From Volucribacter psittacicida (GTDB lineage Bacteria; Pseudomonadota; Gammaproteobacteria; Enterobacterales; Pasteurellaceae), in the NCBI RefSeq assembly GCF_004339025.1, contig NZ_SMFT01000002.1, positions 326,276 through 390,275 on the forward strand: 64,000 nt of DNA, written 5' to 3'. Below are positions 8,853 to 19,235 of the stretch, piece by piece. The position numbers and the translations under genes were made by a program. Within the stretch, counting starts at the first letter, position 1; the number at the start of each line of letters is the position of its first letter. The notes under the pieces were generated by a model. That model searched no databases. It was not told where the DNA came from and saw only the letters and a list, made by a program, of their open reading frames with translations.

Positions 8853-9887
8853 TTATGATGTTAATGCTTTACGTTGTGGGCGGATTATTGTGAAATAAGC
8901 CGCAACCCAAGTACCTAATATCATCATTGGTAAAGCGATCCAACCTTGCCACGAAAAAAAGGCGGTTTCAACTAATCCATTACCAATAGAACAGCCTCCA
9001 GCTAAAGAAGCCCCTATTCCCATGAGTACCCCACCTGCGGCACTACGCAACATTGTGGTGGTATCTGGCACACGAAAACGGAATTCATTACTGCCTTTAG
9101 CTGCGATAAATGAGCCAAGTAAAATACCTAATACTAAGAAAACACCCCAGTTAATAAATGCGGTATCTGCAGTAATAAAATATTGTATCAAATTGGCCGA
9201 TGGGCCAGTAATACCTAAGCCAAATTGACGGCCGGTGGCTATGCTTAATGGCCAAGCTAATAATGCCACTAATCCGATTAAAATTGCAGTAACAAACGGA
9301 TCCCAGCGTTTTTCAAATAAGATATGTGCTAACCCCGTTTTCTTAGCTTTTAATTGTGCCAGTTTTGCTTTAGGTTTGCGTAATTGATTAAATACCAACC
9401 ATATTGTTACCGCACTTAGTAAAGCCACGAGTAACCAAGGCGAAATACCGAAAGTTTCATAAATGGTGGTATGTTCAATAGTTTGATTACGCAAGTAATG
9501 GTTTATCCCACCTAATGGACCAGTTCGCATCATGGCACTGAATAACATATAAGTGAATAATGCGACCCAACTTCCAATAAGCCCTTCTCCTGCTCGGTAC
9601 CATGTCCCTGTAGCACAACCACCAGCAAGAATAATTCCAATGCCAAAAATAAATGCGCCTAGAATTACCGCGCCAAACGCTAATTTTTCAGCGGGAATAC
9701 TAAGCCAACCAAGGCTATGAAAAATGAATAAACCTATTGATTGGATACTAATTGCAATAAGCAAAGCAATGAACATTTTATTATTTTTTGTTACATACAT
9801 ATCACGAAATGCACCTGTAATACAAAAACGTCCACGTTGCATAATAAAACCGAGCAATAAGCCACAAATTAATCCTGTAAATATCAT
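8853..9887 (-). CDS. tsuA: Thiosulfate transporter TsuA (YeeE)
   Basis: 344 residues, a polytopic inner-membrane protein of the YeeE/YedE family. E. coli YeeE brings thiosulfate into the cell. Aligned features: MQRGRFCITGAFRDMY, ILAGGCATGTWYRAGEGLIGSW, HILFEKRWDPFVTA, and SLAGGCSIGNGLV. The three functional cysteines of the family are present (Cys22, Cys91 and the one in AGGCSIG). Strong whole-length similarity to YeeE favours thiosulfate over the selenium-linked YedE branch. First gene of tsuA-tsuB, divergent from recO; its promoter should lie in 9888-10060. Confidence 0.92.
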   Translation of the reverse strand: MIFTGLICGLLLGFIMQRGRFCITGAFRDMYVTKNNKMFIALLIAISIQSIGLFIFHSLGWLSIPAEKLAFGAVILGAFIFGIGIILAGGCATGTWYRAGEGLIGSWVALFTYMLFSAMMRTGPLGGINHYLRNQTIEHTTIYETFGISPWLLVALLSAVTIWLVFNQLRKPKAKLAQLKAKKTGLAHILFEKRWDPFVTAILIGLVALLAWPLSIATGRQFGLGITGPSANLIQYFITADTAFINWGVFLVLGILLGSFIAAKGSNEFRFRVPDTTTMLRSAAGGVLMGIGASLAGGCSIGNGLVETAFFSWQGWIALPMMILGTWVAAYFTIIRPQRKALTS

Positions 9888-10080
9888 TATTCTCTCTCCA
9901 TAAAAATGGCATTATTATAGCCATTTCATTTTAAAGCGGACGACTATATTAAAAAAACGCGAAAAAAAGTGTAATAACTTTTTTATGTAATTTATTGCAT
10001 TTTCATCTAAAAGAGACCGCCTAAATGCCAATTTTCTGTTAAAATAATACCCCTTTGAACCTGCTATTGAGGAATGGGCT

Positions 10081-10791
10081 ATCGAAAATTGGCAACGTGG
10101 TTTTGTGTTACATCGTAAAAATTATAGTGAAACCAGTTTATTGGTGGATATTTTTACGGAACACGGCGGTCGATTAACGGTTCTTGCTAAAGGAGCAAGG
10201 ACTAAACGTTCGCCCTTAAAAGGGGTATTACAACCTTTTACACCCTTATTACTCCGTTGGACAGGCAAAGGCGAACTCAAAATTTTAACCAAAGCCGAAC
10301 CTGCTTCTATTAGCCTGCCTTTAGAGCAAACTGCCCTTTTTAGTGGTTTTTATATTAATGAATTGATTACACGAGTGCTGGAAAAAGAAACCCCTTATCC
10401 GCACCTTTTTCAAGATTATTTGCAATGCCTTATGGGATTAGCAAGCTCGCCTAATCAAGTAGAACCTATGTTACGTTATTTTGAATTTCAGCTGTTACAA
10501 ACTCTTGGTTATGGCGTTGATTTCGTGCATTGTGCAGGCAGCGGCGAGCCTGTTGATGAGAATATGACCTATCGTTATCGGGAAGAAAAAGGGTTTATTG
10601 CTTCGTTAATTAAAGATAATTTGACCTTTTATGGGCGTGAATTACTCGCTTTTGAACAACGGCAATTCTATGATGTAGAGGTATTAAAAGCCGCTAAGCG
10701 TTTTACGCGTATGGCATTAAAACCTTATTTAGGTGGTAAACCATTGAAAAGTCGTGAACTTTTTTTACAACAAAGACAAACTCATCAATAA
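10081..10791 (+). CDS. recO: DNA repair protein RecO, probable ATC start
   Basis: RecO loads RecA at gaps with RecR (RecFOR pathway). The annotatable GTG at 10105 gives 228 residues beginning [17 protein letters not shown] and would lose the first OB-fold strand. Upstream, the frame reads (ATC)[18 protein letters not shown], which aligns residue for residue with the E. coli start MEGWQRAFVLHSRPWSETS. The ATC (10081-10083) sits 8 bases after GAGG. There is no in-frame ATG, GTG or TTG between the upstream region and 10105. I therefore place the start at ATC 10081 (236 residues). Conserved later parts: [57 protein letters not shown] and [19 protein letters not shown]. First gene of recO-rlmD-relA-dgkA. 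Confidence 0.85.
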   Translation: MENWQRGFVLHRKNYSETSLLVDIFTEHGGRLTVLAKGARTKRSPLKGVLQPFTPLLLRWTGKGELKILTKAEPASISLPLEQTALFSGFYINELITRVLEKETPYPHLFQDYLQCLMGLASSPNQVEPMLRYFEFQLLQTLGYGVDFVHCAGSGEPVDENMTYRYREEKGFIASLIKDNLTFYGRELLAFEQRQFYDVEVLKAAKRFTRMALKPYLGGKPLKSRELFLQQRQTHQ

Positions 10792-10797
10792 ATTATT

Positions 10798-12108
10798 ATG
10801 GCATTATTTTATTCCCCTACTAAAGCACATCAACCAACTTCGTTACAGCAAGCCGAGATCATTGGGCTTGATTATCAGGGATTAGGGGTGGCAAAAATTG
10901 AGGGGAAAACCTGGTTTATTGAAAACGCTTTGCCACAAGAAGTGGTTCATTTTTCTGTATTAGAGAATAAGCGTCAATATGGACGCGGTACAGCACAAAA
11001 ATGGCTTAAGACTAGCCCACAACGACAACAACCAAAATGCCATTATTATGCACGTTGTGGTGGCTGTCAGAGTCAACATATTCCTATTGCAATGCAACGT
11101 CAAGCCAAAGAACAAGCCCTATTTCGTCAATTATCACAATGGCATAAACAGATTGAGTTTATGCCAATGATTACGGGCGAGCCTTGGCAATATCGTCGCC
11201 GTATTCGTTTAGCCCTACGAGTCAATCCCAAAAGTAAACAACTTGAATTAGGCTTTCGGCAAAAACAAAGCCAACATATTGTGAGTATTGCTCATTGTGA
11301 AGTGGTTGAACCTCGTTTGAATAAAATTATTGCAAAACTGACCGCACTTTTTAGCCAGTGGCAACAGCCACAGCAACTTGGGCATATTGATTTGGTGGCT
11401 GGGGATAATGGTGTAAGTATGTTATTGCGTCATCTAGGCGAAGTGGATAAACGTGATAAAGCCTTATTGCAACATTTTGCTGAGCAACAGCAACTGAATT
11501 TATTTGTCCAATCTGATCATGATGTGATGTGCTGGTATGGTGATATGCCTATGTATATGATCAATGATCTCAAACTCCAATTTGATATGCAGGATTTTAT
11601 TCAGGTCAATGCCTGCCTTAATCAACAAATGGTAAATACCGCTTTGCACTGGTTGGAATTGCAAGCACAGGATCATGTGTTAGACTTATTTTGTGGTATG
11701 GGAAATTTTACCTTACCATTAAGCAAGTATGTAGCAAGCGTGGTAGGCATTGAGGGCGTGCAAGCAATGGTAGCGAAAGCTCGTTACAATGCTGAGCAAA
11801 ATCAATGCCATAATGTTCGCTTCTATCAAACTGATTTAGCTAAATCTTTTTTGGATCAACCTTGGGCAAAACAAACATTTAATAAGATTTTACTGGATCC
11901 ACCAAGGGCAGGGGCTGATTTCGCTCTTAATGGGTTATGTGAGTTACAAGCAGAAAAAATTCTTTATGTATCTTGTAACCCCGCCAGTTTAGTACGAGAT
12001 ACAAAAATTTTATTGGATAAAGGCTATCAACTCGTTAAATTAGCGATGATTGATATGTTCCCCCATACGGGGCATTTGGAAAGTATCAGTTTATTTGAAC
12101 GACAATAG
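10798..12108 (+). CDS. rlmD: 23S rRNA (uracil-1939-C5)-methyltransferase RlmD
   Basis: 436 residues. It methylates U1939 of 23S rRNA with SAM and carries a 4Fe-4S cluster. Domains: N-terminal TRAM (EIIGLDYQGLGVAKIEGKTWFIENALP), the cluster cysteines in CHYYARCGGCQSQH plus a later Cys (AHCEVVEP), and the C-terminal Rossmann methyltransferase with LDLFCGMGNFTLPLS, the catalytic DPPRAGA and YVSCNPASLVRD (nucleophile Cys). The TRAM domain and cluster distinguish it from TrmA. It starts 6 bases after recO and ends 9 bases before relA, in the same transcript. Contains an uptake signal at 11341. Confidence 0.95.
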   Translation: MALFYSPTKAHQPTSLQQAEIIGLDYQGLGVAKIEGKTWFIENALPQEVVHFSVLENKRQYGRGTAQKWLKTSPQRQQPKCHYYARCGGCQSQHIPIAMQRQAKEQALFRQLSQWHKQIEFMPMITGEPWQYRRRIRLALRVNPKSKQLELGFRQKQSQHIVSIAHCEVVEPRLNKIIAKLTALFSQWQQPQQLGHIDLVAGDNGVSMLLRHLGEVDKRDKALLQHFAEQQQLNLFVQSDHDVMCWYGDMPMYMINDLKLQFDMQDFIQVNACLNQQMVNTALHWLELQAQDHVLDLFCGMGNFTLPLSKYVASVVGIEGVQAMVAKARYNAEQNQCHNVRFYQTDLAKSFLDQPWAKQTFNKILLDPPRAGADFALNGLCELQAEKILYVSCNPASLVRDTKILLDKGYQLVKLAMIDMFPHTGHLESISLFERQ

Positions 12109-12117
12109 GAGATTAAT

Positions 12118-14343
12118 ATGGTTGCAATTCGTGGTTCACACTTAATTAATCCCAAGGATTTTATTTTTGAAAATTGGTGCCAGGCATTACAACTCAATGC
12201 CGATCTGGCGAATAAACTGATTGCAACTTGGCATTATTCTGAACAAAAATTACAAGCGACAAATTCCCCTCTATTATCCTTGCGTAATCGCATTGAAATG
12301 CTTGAAATTTTACATGGCTTAAATATGGATGCGGATACGCTAATGACCGCCATGTTATTTCCATTGTACGAACGTAAACTGATTAGCCTTGATGAAATTA
12401 AAGAACATTGCGGTAGCAAAATCAGTAAATTAATCAAAGGCGTGGCAGAAATGGATAATATTCGCCAGCTTAATGTGAGCCAATCAGCAAGTGCATTGCA
12501 AGTGGATAATGTACGACGAATGTTATTAGCGATGGTAGATGATTTTCGTTGCGTGATTATTAAACTGGCAGAACGTATTACCTTTTTACGTGGTGCAGAA
12601 AAATATTGTAGCGAAGAAGAACGTGTCCTTGCCGCAAAAGAATGTGCCAATATTTATGCCCCTTTAGCCAATCGTTTAGGCATTGGGCAATTAAAATGGG
12701 AACTTGAAGATTATTGTTTCCGCTATTTGCATCCCGAACAATATCGCAATATTGCCAATTTATTACATGAACGCCGTTTAGATCGAGAACAATATATTGC
12801 CGATTTTGTGCAAGAATTAAGTGGTTATTTAAGCCAAAATCTTGAGCAGGTGGAAGTTTATGGTCGCCCGAAACATATTTATAGCATTTGGCGAAAAATG
12901 CAAAAGAAACACCTGCAATTTACCGATCTTTATGATGTTCGTGCGGTGCGTATTATTGTGCAAAAATTACAGGATTGTTACACCGCACTTGGCGTGGTAC
13001 ATACCCATTTTAAGCATTTACCCAAAGAATTTGATGATTATGTTGCCAATCCGAAACCAAATGGTTATCAATCTATTCATACCGTTGTGCTTGGCAAAGG
13101 GGGCAAACCCATTGAAGTACAAATCCGTACCCAACAAATGCACGATGACGCCGAATTAGGGGTCGCTGCCCATTGGAAGTACAAAGAAGGCACCACAGGC
13201 GGACGCTCTGGCTATGAAGAAAAAATCACTTGGTTACGCAAATTATTAGCTTGGCAAGATGATATTACCGACTCAGGCGAAGTGATGGCAGAATTACGTA
13301 GCCAAGTGTTTGATGATCGTGTTTATGTGTTCACGCCAAAAGGCGAAGTGATTGATTTACCCACAGGCTCTACGCCATTAGATTTTGCCTATGCTATTCA
13401 TAGTGAAATAGGACATCGCTGTATTGGGGCAAAAGTGTCAGGACGCATTGTACCTTTTACTTACCAACTACAAATGGGCGATCAAATTGAAGTCATCACC
13501 CAAAAAAATCCGAACCCAAGCCGAGATTGGCTCAATCCTAACCTTGGTTTTACCCATACCGCCAAAGCCAGAGCTAAAATCCACGCTTGGTTTAAAAAAT
13601 TAGACCGAGATAAAAATATCCCTATTGGCAAAGAATTATTAGAAGATGAACTGGCAAGAATTGGGCTAACCTTAAAACAGATTGAACCCTATGCCCTGCC
13701 ACGTTATAACCTCAAACAAACGGATGATTTATTTTCGGGCATTGGCAGTGGCGATATTCGCCTTAATCATTTAATCCACTTCCTGCAAAGCAAATTGATT
13801 AAACCTACTGCCCAAGAAACGGACGAAGAAATTTTACGCCATGTTAGCCACAAAAGTGCTAATAATGCCCAACAAAAAACGGAGAAACAAGGCTATGTCG
13901 TCGTGGACGGCGTAGGCAATCTTATGCACCATATCGCCCGCTGCTGTCAGCCAATCCCTGGCGATGCCATTGTGGGCTATATCACCCGAGGGCGAGGCAT
14001 TTCCATTCATCGCAGTGATTGTGAACGTCTGGCGGATTTACAACGAGAAAATCCAGAACGCATTGTGGAATCTTGCTGGGGCGAAAACTCTAAAAGTGAG
14101 TTTTTCCATCTCACTATTCGCATTGTGGCGAGTGATCGCCATGGCTTATTGCGAGATATTACAACAGTATTAGCCAATGAAAAAGTCAGTGTCGCAGGCA
14201 TTTCAAGCCGAACGGATCAAAAGCGTCAACTGGCTACCATTGATATGGAAATTAGCCTAAATAACGTCCAAATGCTAAGTAAAATTCTTGCGAGATTAGC
14301 AAAATTAGATGACGTTATTGAAGCAAAACGCTTAGCCAGCTAA
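12118..14343 (+). CDS. relA: GTP pyrophosphokinase RelA, (p)ppGpp synthetase
   Basis: 741 residues, the RelA length. It makes (p)ppGpp on ribosomes stalled by uncharged tRNA. The N-terminal pseudo-hydrolase region lacks the HD pair (LMTAMLFPLYERK), as expected for RelA and unlike SpoT. The synthetase domain has GRPKHIYSIWRKM, DLYDVRAVRIIV and YQSIHTVVLGKGGKPIEVQIRTQQMHDDAELGVAAHWKYKEG. TGS follows (VYVFTPKGEVIDLPTGSTPLDFAYAIHSEIGHRCIGAKVSG), then the zinc-finger region (HHIARCCQPIPGDAIVGYITRGRGISIHRSDC) and a C-terminal ACT domain. ATG at 12118 after AGGAGATTAAT. Confidence 0.97.
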   Translation: MVAIRGSHLINPKDFIFENWCQALQLNADLANKLIATWHYSEQKLQATNSPLLSLRNRIEMLEILHGLNMDADTLMTAMLFPLYERKLISLDEIKEHCGSKISKLIKGVAEMDNIRQLNVSQSASALQVDNVRRMLLAMVDDFRCVIIKLAERITFLRGAEKYCSEEERVLAAKECANIYAPLANRLGIGQLKWELEDYCFRYLHPEQYRNIANLLHERRLDREQYIADFVQELSGYLSQNLEQVEVYGRPKHIYSIWRKMQKKHLQFTDLYDVRAVRIIVQKLQDCYTALGVVHTHFKHLPKEFDDYVANPKPNGYQSIHTVVLGKGGKPIEVQIRTQQMHDDAELGVAAHWKYKEGTTGGRSGYEEKITWLRKLLAWQDDITDSGEVMAELRSQVFDDRVYVFTPKGEVIDLPTGSTPLDFAYAIHSEIGHRCIGAKVSGRIVPFTYQLQMGDQIEVITQKNPNPSRDWLNPNLGFTHTAKARAKIHAWFKKLDRDKNIPIGKELLEDELARIGLTLKQIEPYALPRYNLKQTDDLFSGIGSGDIRLNHLIHFLQSKLIKPTAQETDEEILRHVSHKSANNAQQKTEKQGYVVVDGVGNLMHHIARCCQPIPGDAIVGYITRGRGISIHRSDCERLADLQRENPERIVESCWGENSKSEFFHLTIRIVASDRHGLLRDITTVLANEKVSVAGISSRTDQKRQLATIDMEISLNNVQMLSKILARLAKLDDVIEAKRLAS

Positions 14344-14352
14344 GGATTATTC

Positions 14353-14706
14353 ATGCAAAAACATCGAGGATTAACCCATATTATTAAAGCCACAGGCTAT
14401 TCACTACAAGGGCTAAAATGGGCATTAAAAGAAACCGCCTTCCGCCACGAATTATTACTTTGCCTCATTGGCATTCCTCTCGCCTGCTGGCTAGCTGATA
14501 CCCCTATTGAAATGGCTCTCATGATAGGCTCGTTACTACTTATTCTGGTCGCTGAATTATTAAACAGTGCCATTGAAAGCGTAGTAGATTTAGTTAGCCC
14601 AAATTATCACCCCTTAGCAGGACGAGCCAAAGATCTCGGCTCTGCTTCAGTATTTATTTGTATGCTTATTTGTTTGTTGGTTTGGGGGCTTATTTTATTT
14701 GGTTAG
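14353..14706 (+). CDS. dgkA: Diacylglycerol kinase
   Basis: 117 residues with three membrane helices. It phosphorylates diacylglycerol to phosphatidic acid, recycling the DAG released when membrane-derived glycans or LPS receive phospholipid head groups. The signature LVAELLNSAIESVVDLVSPNYHPLAGRAKDLGSASV is intact, including the catalytic glutamates and Asn. It follows relA by 9 bases. Its stop overlaps by 4 bases with the 3' end of the convergent arcB. Confidence 0.95.
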   Translation: MQKHRGLTHIIKATGYSLQGLKWALKETAFRHELLLCLIGIPLACWLADTPIEMALMIGSLLLILVAELLNSAIESVVDLVSPNYHPLAGRAKDLGSASVFICMLICLLVWGLILFG

Positions 14707-16928
14707 TTAAAAATATCCCTACTCCCCAAATACCGCTTAAGTGTATTCACATCTTGTTGCCAATATTCGTTTAATTGGTTAACCCAGTTGCCAATAGATT
14801 GTGTCCATTGAGAATTGTCATCTGATTGTGCTTGTTGGGCTAATTGTTGGAGGCGTTTTAATCCGATAGCGGCACAAGCACCTTTTATTTTGTGGGCAAT
14901 TTCTGTGAGCGGCTTTTGGTATTGGGGATCTTGTCGATAGTGTTGATAGCAATCCGTTAATTCTTTGAGATAGTCAGACATTGTTTGTTCAAATAATTGG
15001 ATATTTTGTTGGATAAAATCCTTACCAAGCATAGCAAATAGATCTGTTAGCATTTCTTTATCAAGAATGGCAACATCATCTGTTTGCATTTGAGATTGAT
15101 TTGCTTGAGGTTGCTCATCTATCGCAAAATAATCAGATAGACAATGAGTTAATGCTTCTATGGATAAAGGTTTACAAAGTACATCGTCCATGCCTTTATC
15201 AAGGTAGGTTTGTTTATTGTTAATTACATTAGCTGTCAGGGCAATTAAAGGCGGTAAATATTCATATTCATCGGCTTGATATTTTTCACGCAAATGTTGG
15301 GCTACATCAAAGCCTGTCATATCGGGTAATTGAATATCTAGGAGTAATAAGTCGTAAGCATTTTGGGTAAATTTTTCAATAGCCTGTTGTCCTGTCATGG
15401 CGACATCAATGTGGCAACCCAATTTTTCTAGCATCGCTTTTGCTACGATAATATTGACCTCAATATCTTCCACTAACAAGATATTTAAGGGGAAATGTAT
15501 TTGTGTTTGTGCCTGAGAAGAAGGTTGGCGAACTTGTTGTGCTTTTATTATTAAGGTAAAGGTTGAGCCTTTGCCTACTTCACTTTGTACACAAAGATCG
15601 CCACCCATTAATTTAGCCAGATGTTTAGAAATCGATAAACCAATGCCACTGCCTAAGGCTTTTTGGCGATGTTGTTCATCTTCAACTTGATAATACATCA
15701 TAAAGATTTTATCCAGTTCTTGCGGGGCGATACCAATACCAGTATCGGTTAGGCTAAATTGTAATTTTTCTTGTGCTAAGGATGTTACCTTGAGGCAAAT
15801 TTTGCCTTGTGAGGTAAACTTTACCGCATTGCTGATTAAATTCCATAAAATTTGGCTTAATCTGGTGGCATCAAGCATTAACCAACTTGGTAAAGGTTCA
15901 TCACATTGTAGCTCAAATTTGAGGTTTTTCCTTTCTGCCATAAAGGTGGCGATGTTTTGAATATCCTTTAAGAAGTGGTTGAAATCTGTTTCTTTGTGAT
16001 AAATTTCAATTCTTCTACTGTCTAATTTTTCAAGATCAATAATGTCACTAAAAATATAGCCTAAAGAGACCGCACTTACATGAATGGTTTGGAGATAATT
16101 ACGTTGTTGTTCTGTAAGTTGGCTATCCAGTAGAATTTGGCTTAATCCGACAATACCATTTAAAGGTGTGCGTAATTCGTGGCTAATGGTTGCCATTAGG
16201 TTGGTTTTATCACGACTATTTTTTTCAATCACCTCTAAATAACGTTTTCTTTCGGTAATATCTCGTCCAAATCCCATAATATAATGGCTATTGGTCATGG
16301 CATCAAAATAAGGCACTTTACGAATTTCAAAACAAGTTTGATTGCCTTTAGGATCTTCTAACCATTGTTCATAGGTAACACCTTGATTGCTGTTTAAAAT
16401 ATCTTGATCAATTTGTTCAATACGTTGAGCCACATCTTGATTAAAAATCTGTTGTGGTGTGACTTGGATTAATTCAGCTTCAGTTTTTCCTGTTAAGGTT
16501 TCCATTGCACGGTTGCAACCGAGAAATTGCCCTTGTGCGGAACGGTAAAAAACTAAATCAGGCGAGGCATCAATAAAAGAGCGTAAAAATTCGGCTTTTT
16601 GTTCAAGTTCTTGTTGTGCTTGATTTAAGGCGAGAATGTTTTCATTTAATTGGGCGTTACTTTGTGCCAATTTCAAACGAGAATGTTCTAATTTTTCCAC
16701 TAATAAGGTGAAAAAATAGATCACAAAGGGGGCGGATAATAAACCAAAAATAATGGAGCGGATAACATCTTGCCAATAAATCTGCCCGACAATGATTAAG
16801 CTTGTTAATCCTTGTATCACTAATGCTAATATTGCTAGGATAACGAAACCTAATAAAGAGAACTTTAATCGCCCAAGTTTTATAACCCAGTTAATATAGC
16901 GTTGGGTAAATTGCTTTACATTTTGCAT
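14703..16928 (-). CDS. arcB: Hybrid sensor kinase ArcB
   Basis: 741 residues. ArcB senses quinone redox state and phosphorylates ArcA under low oxygen. In order: two N-terminal membrane segments (about 23-40 and 58-76), a coiled-coil/leucine-rich linker, a PAS domain (about 113-225), HisKA with phospho-His250 (ISHELRTPLNG), HATPase (NLISNAVKFT, DTGIGI, GSGIGLSISK), a receiver with Asp531 (LLLLDIQLPDMTG) and a C-terminal Hpt with His679 (EIAHKIKGACAAIG). Cys138 (LGCNRAMETLTGK) and Cys199 (QTCFEIRKVPY) align with the redox cysteines of E. coli ArcB. The PAS domain is notable because H. influenzae Rd ArcB is described as lacking it. Single gene after a dsbB terminator. Confidence 0.95.
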   Translation of the reverse strand: MQNVKQFTQRYINWVIKLGRLKFSLLGFVILAILALVIQGLTSLIIVGQIYWQDVIRSIIFGLLSAPFVIYFFTLLVEKLEHSRLKLAQSNAQLNENILALNQAQQELEQKAEFLRSFIDASPDLVFYRSAQGQFLGCNRAMETLTGKTEAELIQVTPQQIFNQDVAQRIEQIDQDILNSNQGVTYEQWLEDPKGNQTCFEIRKVPYFDAMTNSHYIMGFGRDITERKRYLEVIEKNSRDKTNLMATISHELRTPLNGIVGLSQILLDSQLTEQQRNYLQTIHVSAVSLGYIFSDIIDLEKLDSRRIEIYHKETDFNHFLKDIQNIATFMAERKNLKFELQCDEPLPSWLMLDATRLSQILWNLISNAVKFTSQGKICLKVTSLAQEKLQFSLTDTGIGIAPQELDKIFMMYYQVEDEQHRQKALGSGIGLSISKHLAKLMGGDLCVQSEVGKGSTFTLIIKAQQVRQPSSQAQTQIHFPLNILLVEDIEVNIIVAKAMLEKLGCHIDVAMTGQQAIEKFTQNAYDLLLLDIQLPDMTGFDVAQHLREKYQADEYEYLPPLIALTANVINNKQTYLDKGMDDVLCKPLSIEALTHCLSDYFAIDEQPQANQSQMQTDDVAILDKEMLTDLFAMLGKDFIQQNIQLFEQTMSDYLKELTDCYQHYRQDPQYQKPLTEIAHKIKGACAAIGLKRLQQLAQQAQSDDNSQWTQSIGNWVNQLNEYWQQDVNTLKRYLGSRDIFN

Positions 16929-16940
16929 AATAAATTATCT

Positions 16941-16979
16941 AAAAATAAAAATCCCCTCTGAGTTTTATCAAGAGAGGAT
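16941..16979 (-). terminator. Intrinsic terminator after dsbB
   Basis: On the - strand, ATCCTCTCT and AGAGGGGAT form a 9-bp stem with one mismatch and a loop of 11, followed by TTTTTATTTTT. It separates dsbB from arcB. Confidence 0.75.
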
Positions 16980-16990
16980 GGTGAAAAGGA

Positions 16991-17524
16991 TTAATGAAAT
17001 AAACGGCGTTGTTTATGTGTCCGTTTTAATTGACTGATTAATACAAGAACCAAAAGAGCAATGTAAAAGGCAAAAATCACGACAATCCATTGTGCCATAC
17101 TTACCCCTAAAAATGTCCAAGTGATTTCATTACAAGAACCTGTAGGTTTAAACATAAAAGGCAACCATTGATCAAGGGGCAAGGTTTCTGGAAAATCAGC
17201 AAATACAGAACATTGTTTCCAAGGTGCTGGGTTCATTTGATAGTCCACATGTTTTAATGCGATGAATAACCCTTTGATTGCACTGGCTAACCCTATACCA
17301 ATCGCCATTAAACGTATTACTAAGCGTTGTGGGGCAAGTAAACCAACGATACCAGCAATCAGTACACCGAATAAAGCCACTCGTTCATAAATACACAACA
17401 CACAGGGCTGTAATGCCATTCCATGTTGGAAATAAAGTGCGGTCAATTCTAAAGCTAATGCGGAGAGTAACAATAAGAACCAACCTAAACGTTGTGTTGA
17501 TAAACTTTTTAATGTATTCAGCAT
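16991..17524 (-). CDS. dsbB: Disulfide bond formation protein B
   Basis: 177 residues with four transmembrane helices. DsbB reoxidises periplasmic DsbA and passes electrons to quinones. The first redox pair is in PCVLCIYER (Cys41, Cys44). The second pair is in the second periplasmic loop (WKQCSVFADFPETLPLDQWLPFMFKPTGSC). It lies 24 bases downstream of nhaB on the same strand; the nhaB-dsbB adjacency is a common gammaproteobacterial order. Contains an uptake signal near 17431. Confidence 0.95.
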   Translation of the reverse strand: MLNTLKSLSTQRLGWFLLLLSALALELTALYFQHGMALQPCVLCIYERVALFGVLIAGIVGLLAPQRLVIRLMAIGIGLASAIKGLFIALKHVDYQMNPAPWKQCSVFADFPETLPLDQWLPFMFKPTGSCNEITWTFLGVSMAQWIVVIFAFYIALLVLVLISQLKRTHKQRRLFH

Positions 17525-17548
17525 AACTTTTCCTTTTGTCTTGTTAGG

Positions 17549-19090
17549 TTACATTGAGGTCAGTAAACCTATATTTTCAAATAAAGCGGTTAGGCTTGGT
17601 AAAATAAATTCCACTGACAATAAACCCACTAAGGATAACACAATCGTATAAGGTAATGCCATCAATACCATTTTTCCGTAAGATAAACGGATCAATGGTG
17701 CTAAAGAAGAGGTTAAGAGGAATAAGAAAGCTGCTTGTCCATTAGGGGTTGCAACTGAAGGTAAATTTGTACCTGTATTAATGGCAACCGCTAATAATTC
17801 AAATTGTTGATGAGAAATTGCTCCTGATGTCCAAGCCGCTTTTGCCTCATTAATATAAACTGTACCGACAAAAACATTATCTGAAATGGCGGATAATAAG
17901 CCATTAAACACATAGAATAAGGCTAACTGTGTGCTTTCACTGGCGGATAGTACGAATTGGATAATGGGGGCAAATAATTGTTGATCAATAATCACTGCAA
18001 CCACTGAGAAAAAGATCACTAATAACGCGGTAAAAGGTAAGGCTTCTTGAAAGGCTTTTCCTACTTCATGTTCTGAGGTAACGCCACAAACCGCGGTACA
18101 AAATACGATAATGGTTAAACCAATCAAGCCAACTGCCGCAAGATGAAAAGCAAGCCCGATCACTAACCATGCACCAATAACGGCTTGCATAAACAGTTTC
18201 ATTTTTTCCTGTTTTATCATTTTACGCTCTTGTGCACGATCGAATTTTGCTAATACCGCCCAAACTTTACGCGGTAATTTTGCCCCATAATCAAACCACT
18301 GTGTTTTTTCTAATACAACACAAGTTAAAATCCCACAAATTAACACAGGTAAACTGACGGGCAAAACACGAAAGAAAAATTCCTTGAAATGCCAGCCTGC
18401 TTGTTCCGCAATAATCAAATTTTGTGGCTCACCAACCATTGTCATTACCCCACCTAAAGCGGTACCAACACTAGCGTGCATCATTAAACTGCGGAGAAAA
18501 CGGCGAAATTGCTCTAAGGTTTGTTGATGATGAAGAATTTTATCGTCATTGGTAATATCCGTCGGATCAGAAAAATGATAGCCTGAAGCCACCTTATGAT
18601 AAACCCCATAAAATCCCATTCCAACACTAATAATAACCGCTACCACCGTCAAGGCATCTAAAAATGCTGAAAGAAACGCCGCACTTAAACAAAAAGCCAA
18701 AGACAAAATGATTTTTGAGCGAATACCTAACAATAATTTTGTAAATAAATACAACAATAATTGCTTCATAAAATAAATACCCGCCACCATAAACATTAAT
18801 AGCAAAATCACTTCAAAATTTGCCATAATTTCAGCCTTAACGTGCTCAGCTGTGGTCATACCTATGATCACCGCCTCAATGGCTAATAAACCACCGGGCT
18901 GCAAAGGGTAACATTTTAATGCCATAGCTAACGTAAAAATAAACTCAGCAACAAGCACCCAACCTGCCCAGAAAGGGCTTATAAAAAAGAACAGTAAAGG
19001 GTTAATAATCAGAAAAAGAAGAATAGTATATTTATACCAATCGGGACTTTGCCCTAAAAAGTTTTTAAATAAGGCTCGCGCGTATTCCAT
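17549..19090 (-). CDS. nhaB: Na+/H+ antiporter NhaB
   Basis: 513 residues, the length of enterobacterial and Haemophilus NhaB, an electrogenic inner-membrane sodium/proton antiporter. Conserved stretches include the N-terminal [82 protein letters not shown] and [26 protein letters not shown]. About a dozen hydrophobic segments are evident. It is divergent from fadR, the arrangement seen in E. coli. Confidence 0.96.
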   Translation of the reverse strand: MEYARALFKNFLGQSPDWYKYTILLFLIINPLLFFFISPFWAGWVLVAEFIFTLAMALKCYPLQPGGLLAIEAVIIGMTTAEHVKAEIMANFEVILLLMFMVAGIYFMKQLLLYLFTKLLLGIRSKIILSLAFCLSAAFLSAFLDALTVVAVIISVGMGFYGVYHKVASGYHFSDPTDITNDDKILHHQQTLEQFRRFLRSLMMHASVGTALGGVMTMVGEPQNLIIAEQAGWHFKEFFFRVLPVSLPVLICGILTCVVLEKTQWFDYGAKLPRKVWAVLAKFDRAQERKMIKQEKMKLFMQAVIGAWLVIGLAFHLAAVGLIGLTIIVFCTAVCGVTSEHEVGKAFQEALPFTALLVIFFSVVAVIIDQQLFAPIIQFVLSASESTQLALFYVFNGLLSAISDNVFVGTVYINEAKAAWTSGAISHQQFELLAVAINTGTNLPSVATPNGQAAFLFLLTSSLAPLIRLSYGKMVLMALPYTIVLSLVGLLSVEFILPSLTALFENIGLLTSM

Positions 19091-19235
19091 TATAGGATTC
19101 CTTAATGCGATAAGAGAAGTTTTCTGATTGTAATATAAAAAACTTTGAACGATAATAGTTTCTTGTTATATAAAGAAAGAAATACGATATTTATTTAACT
19201 AGATCAAAATACTCAACAAAGGTTAATCACAAAAT

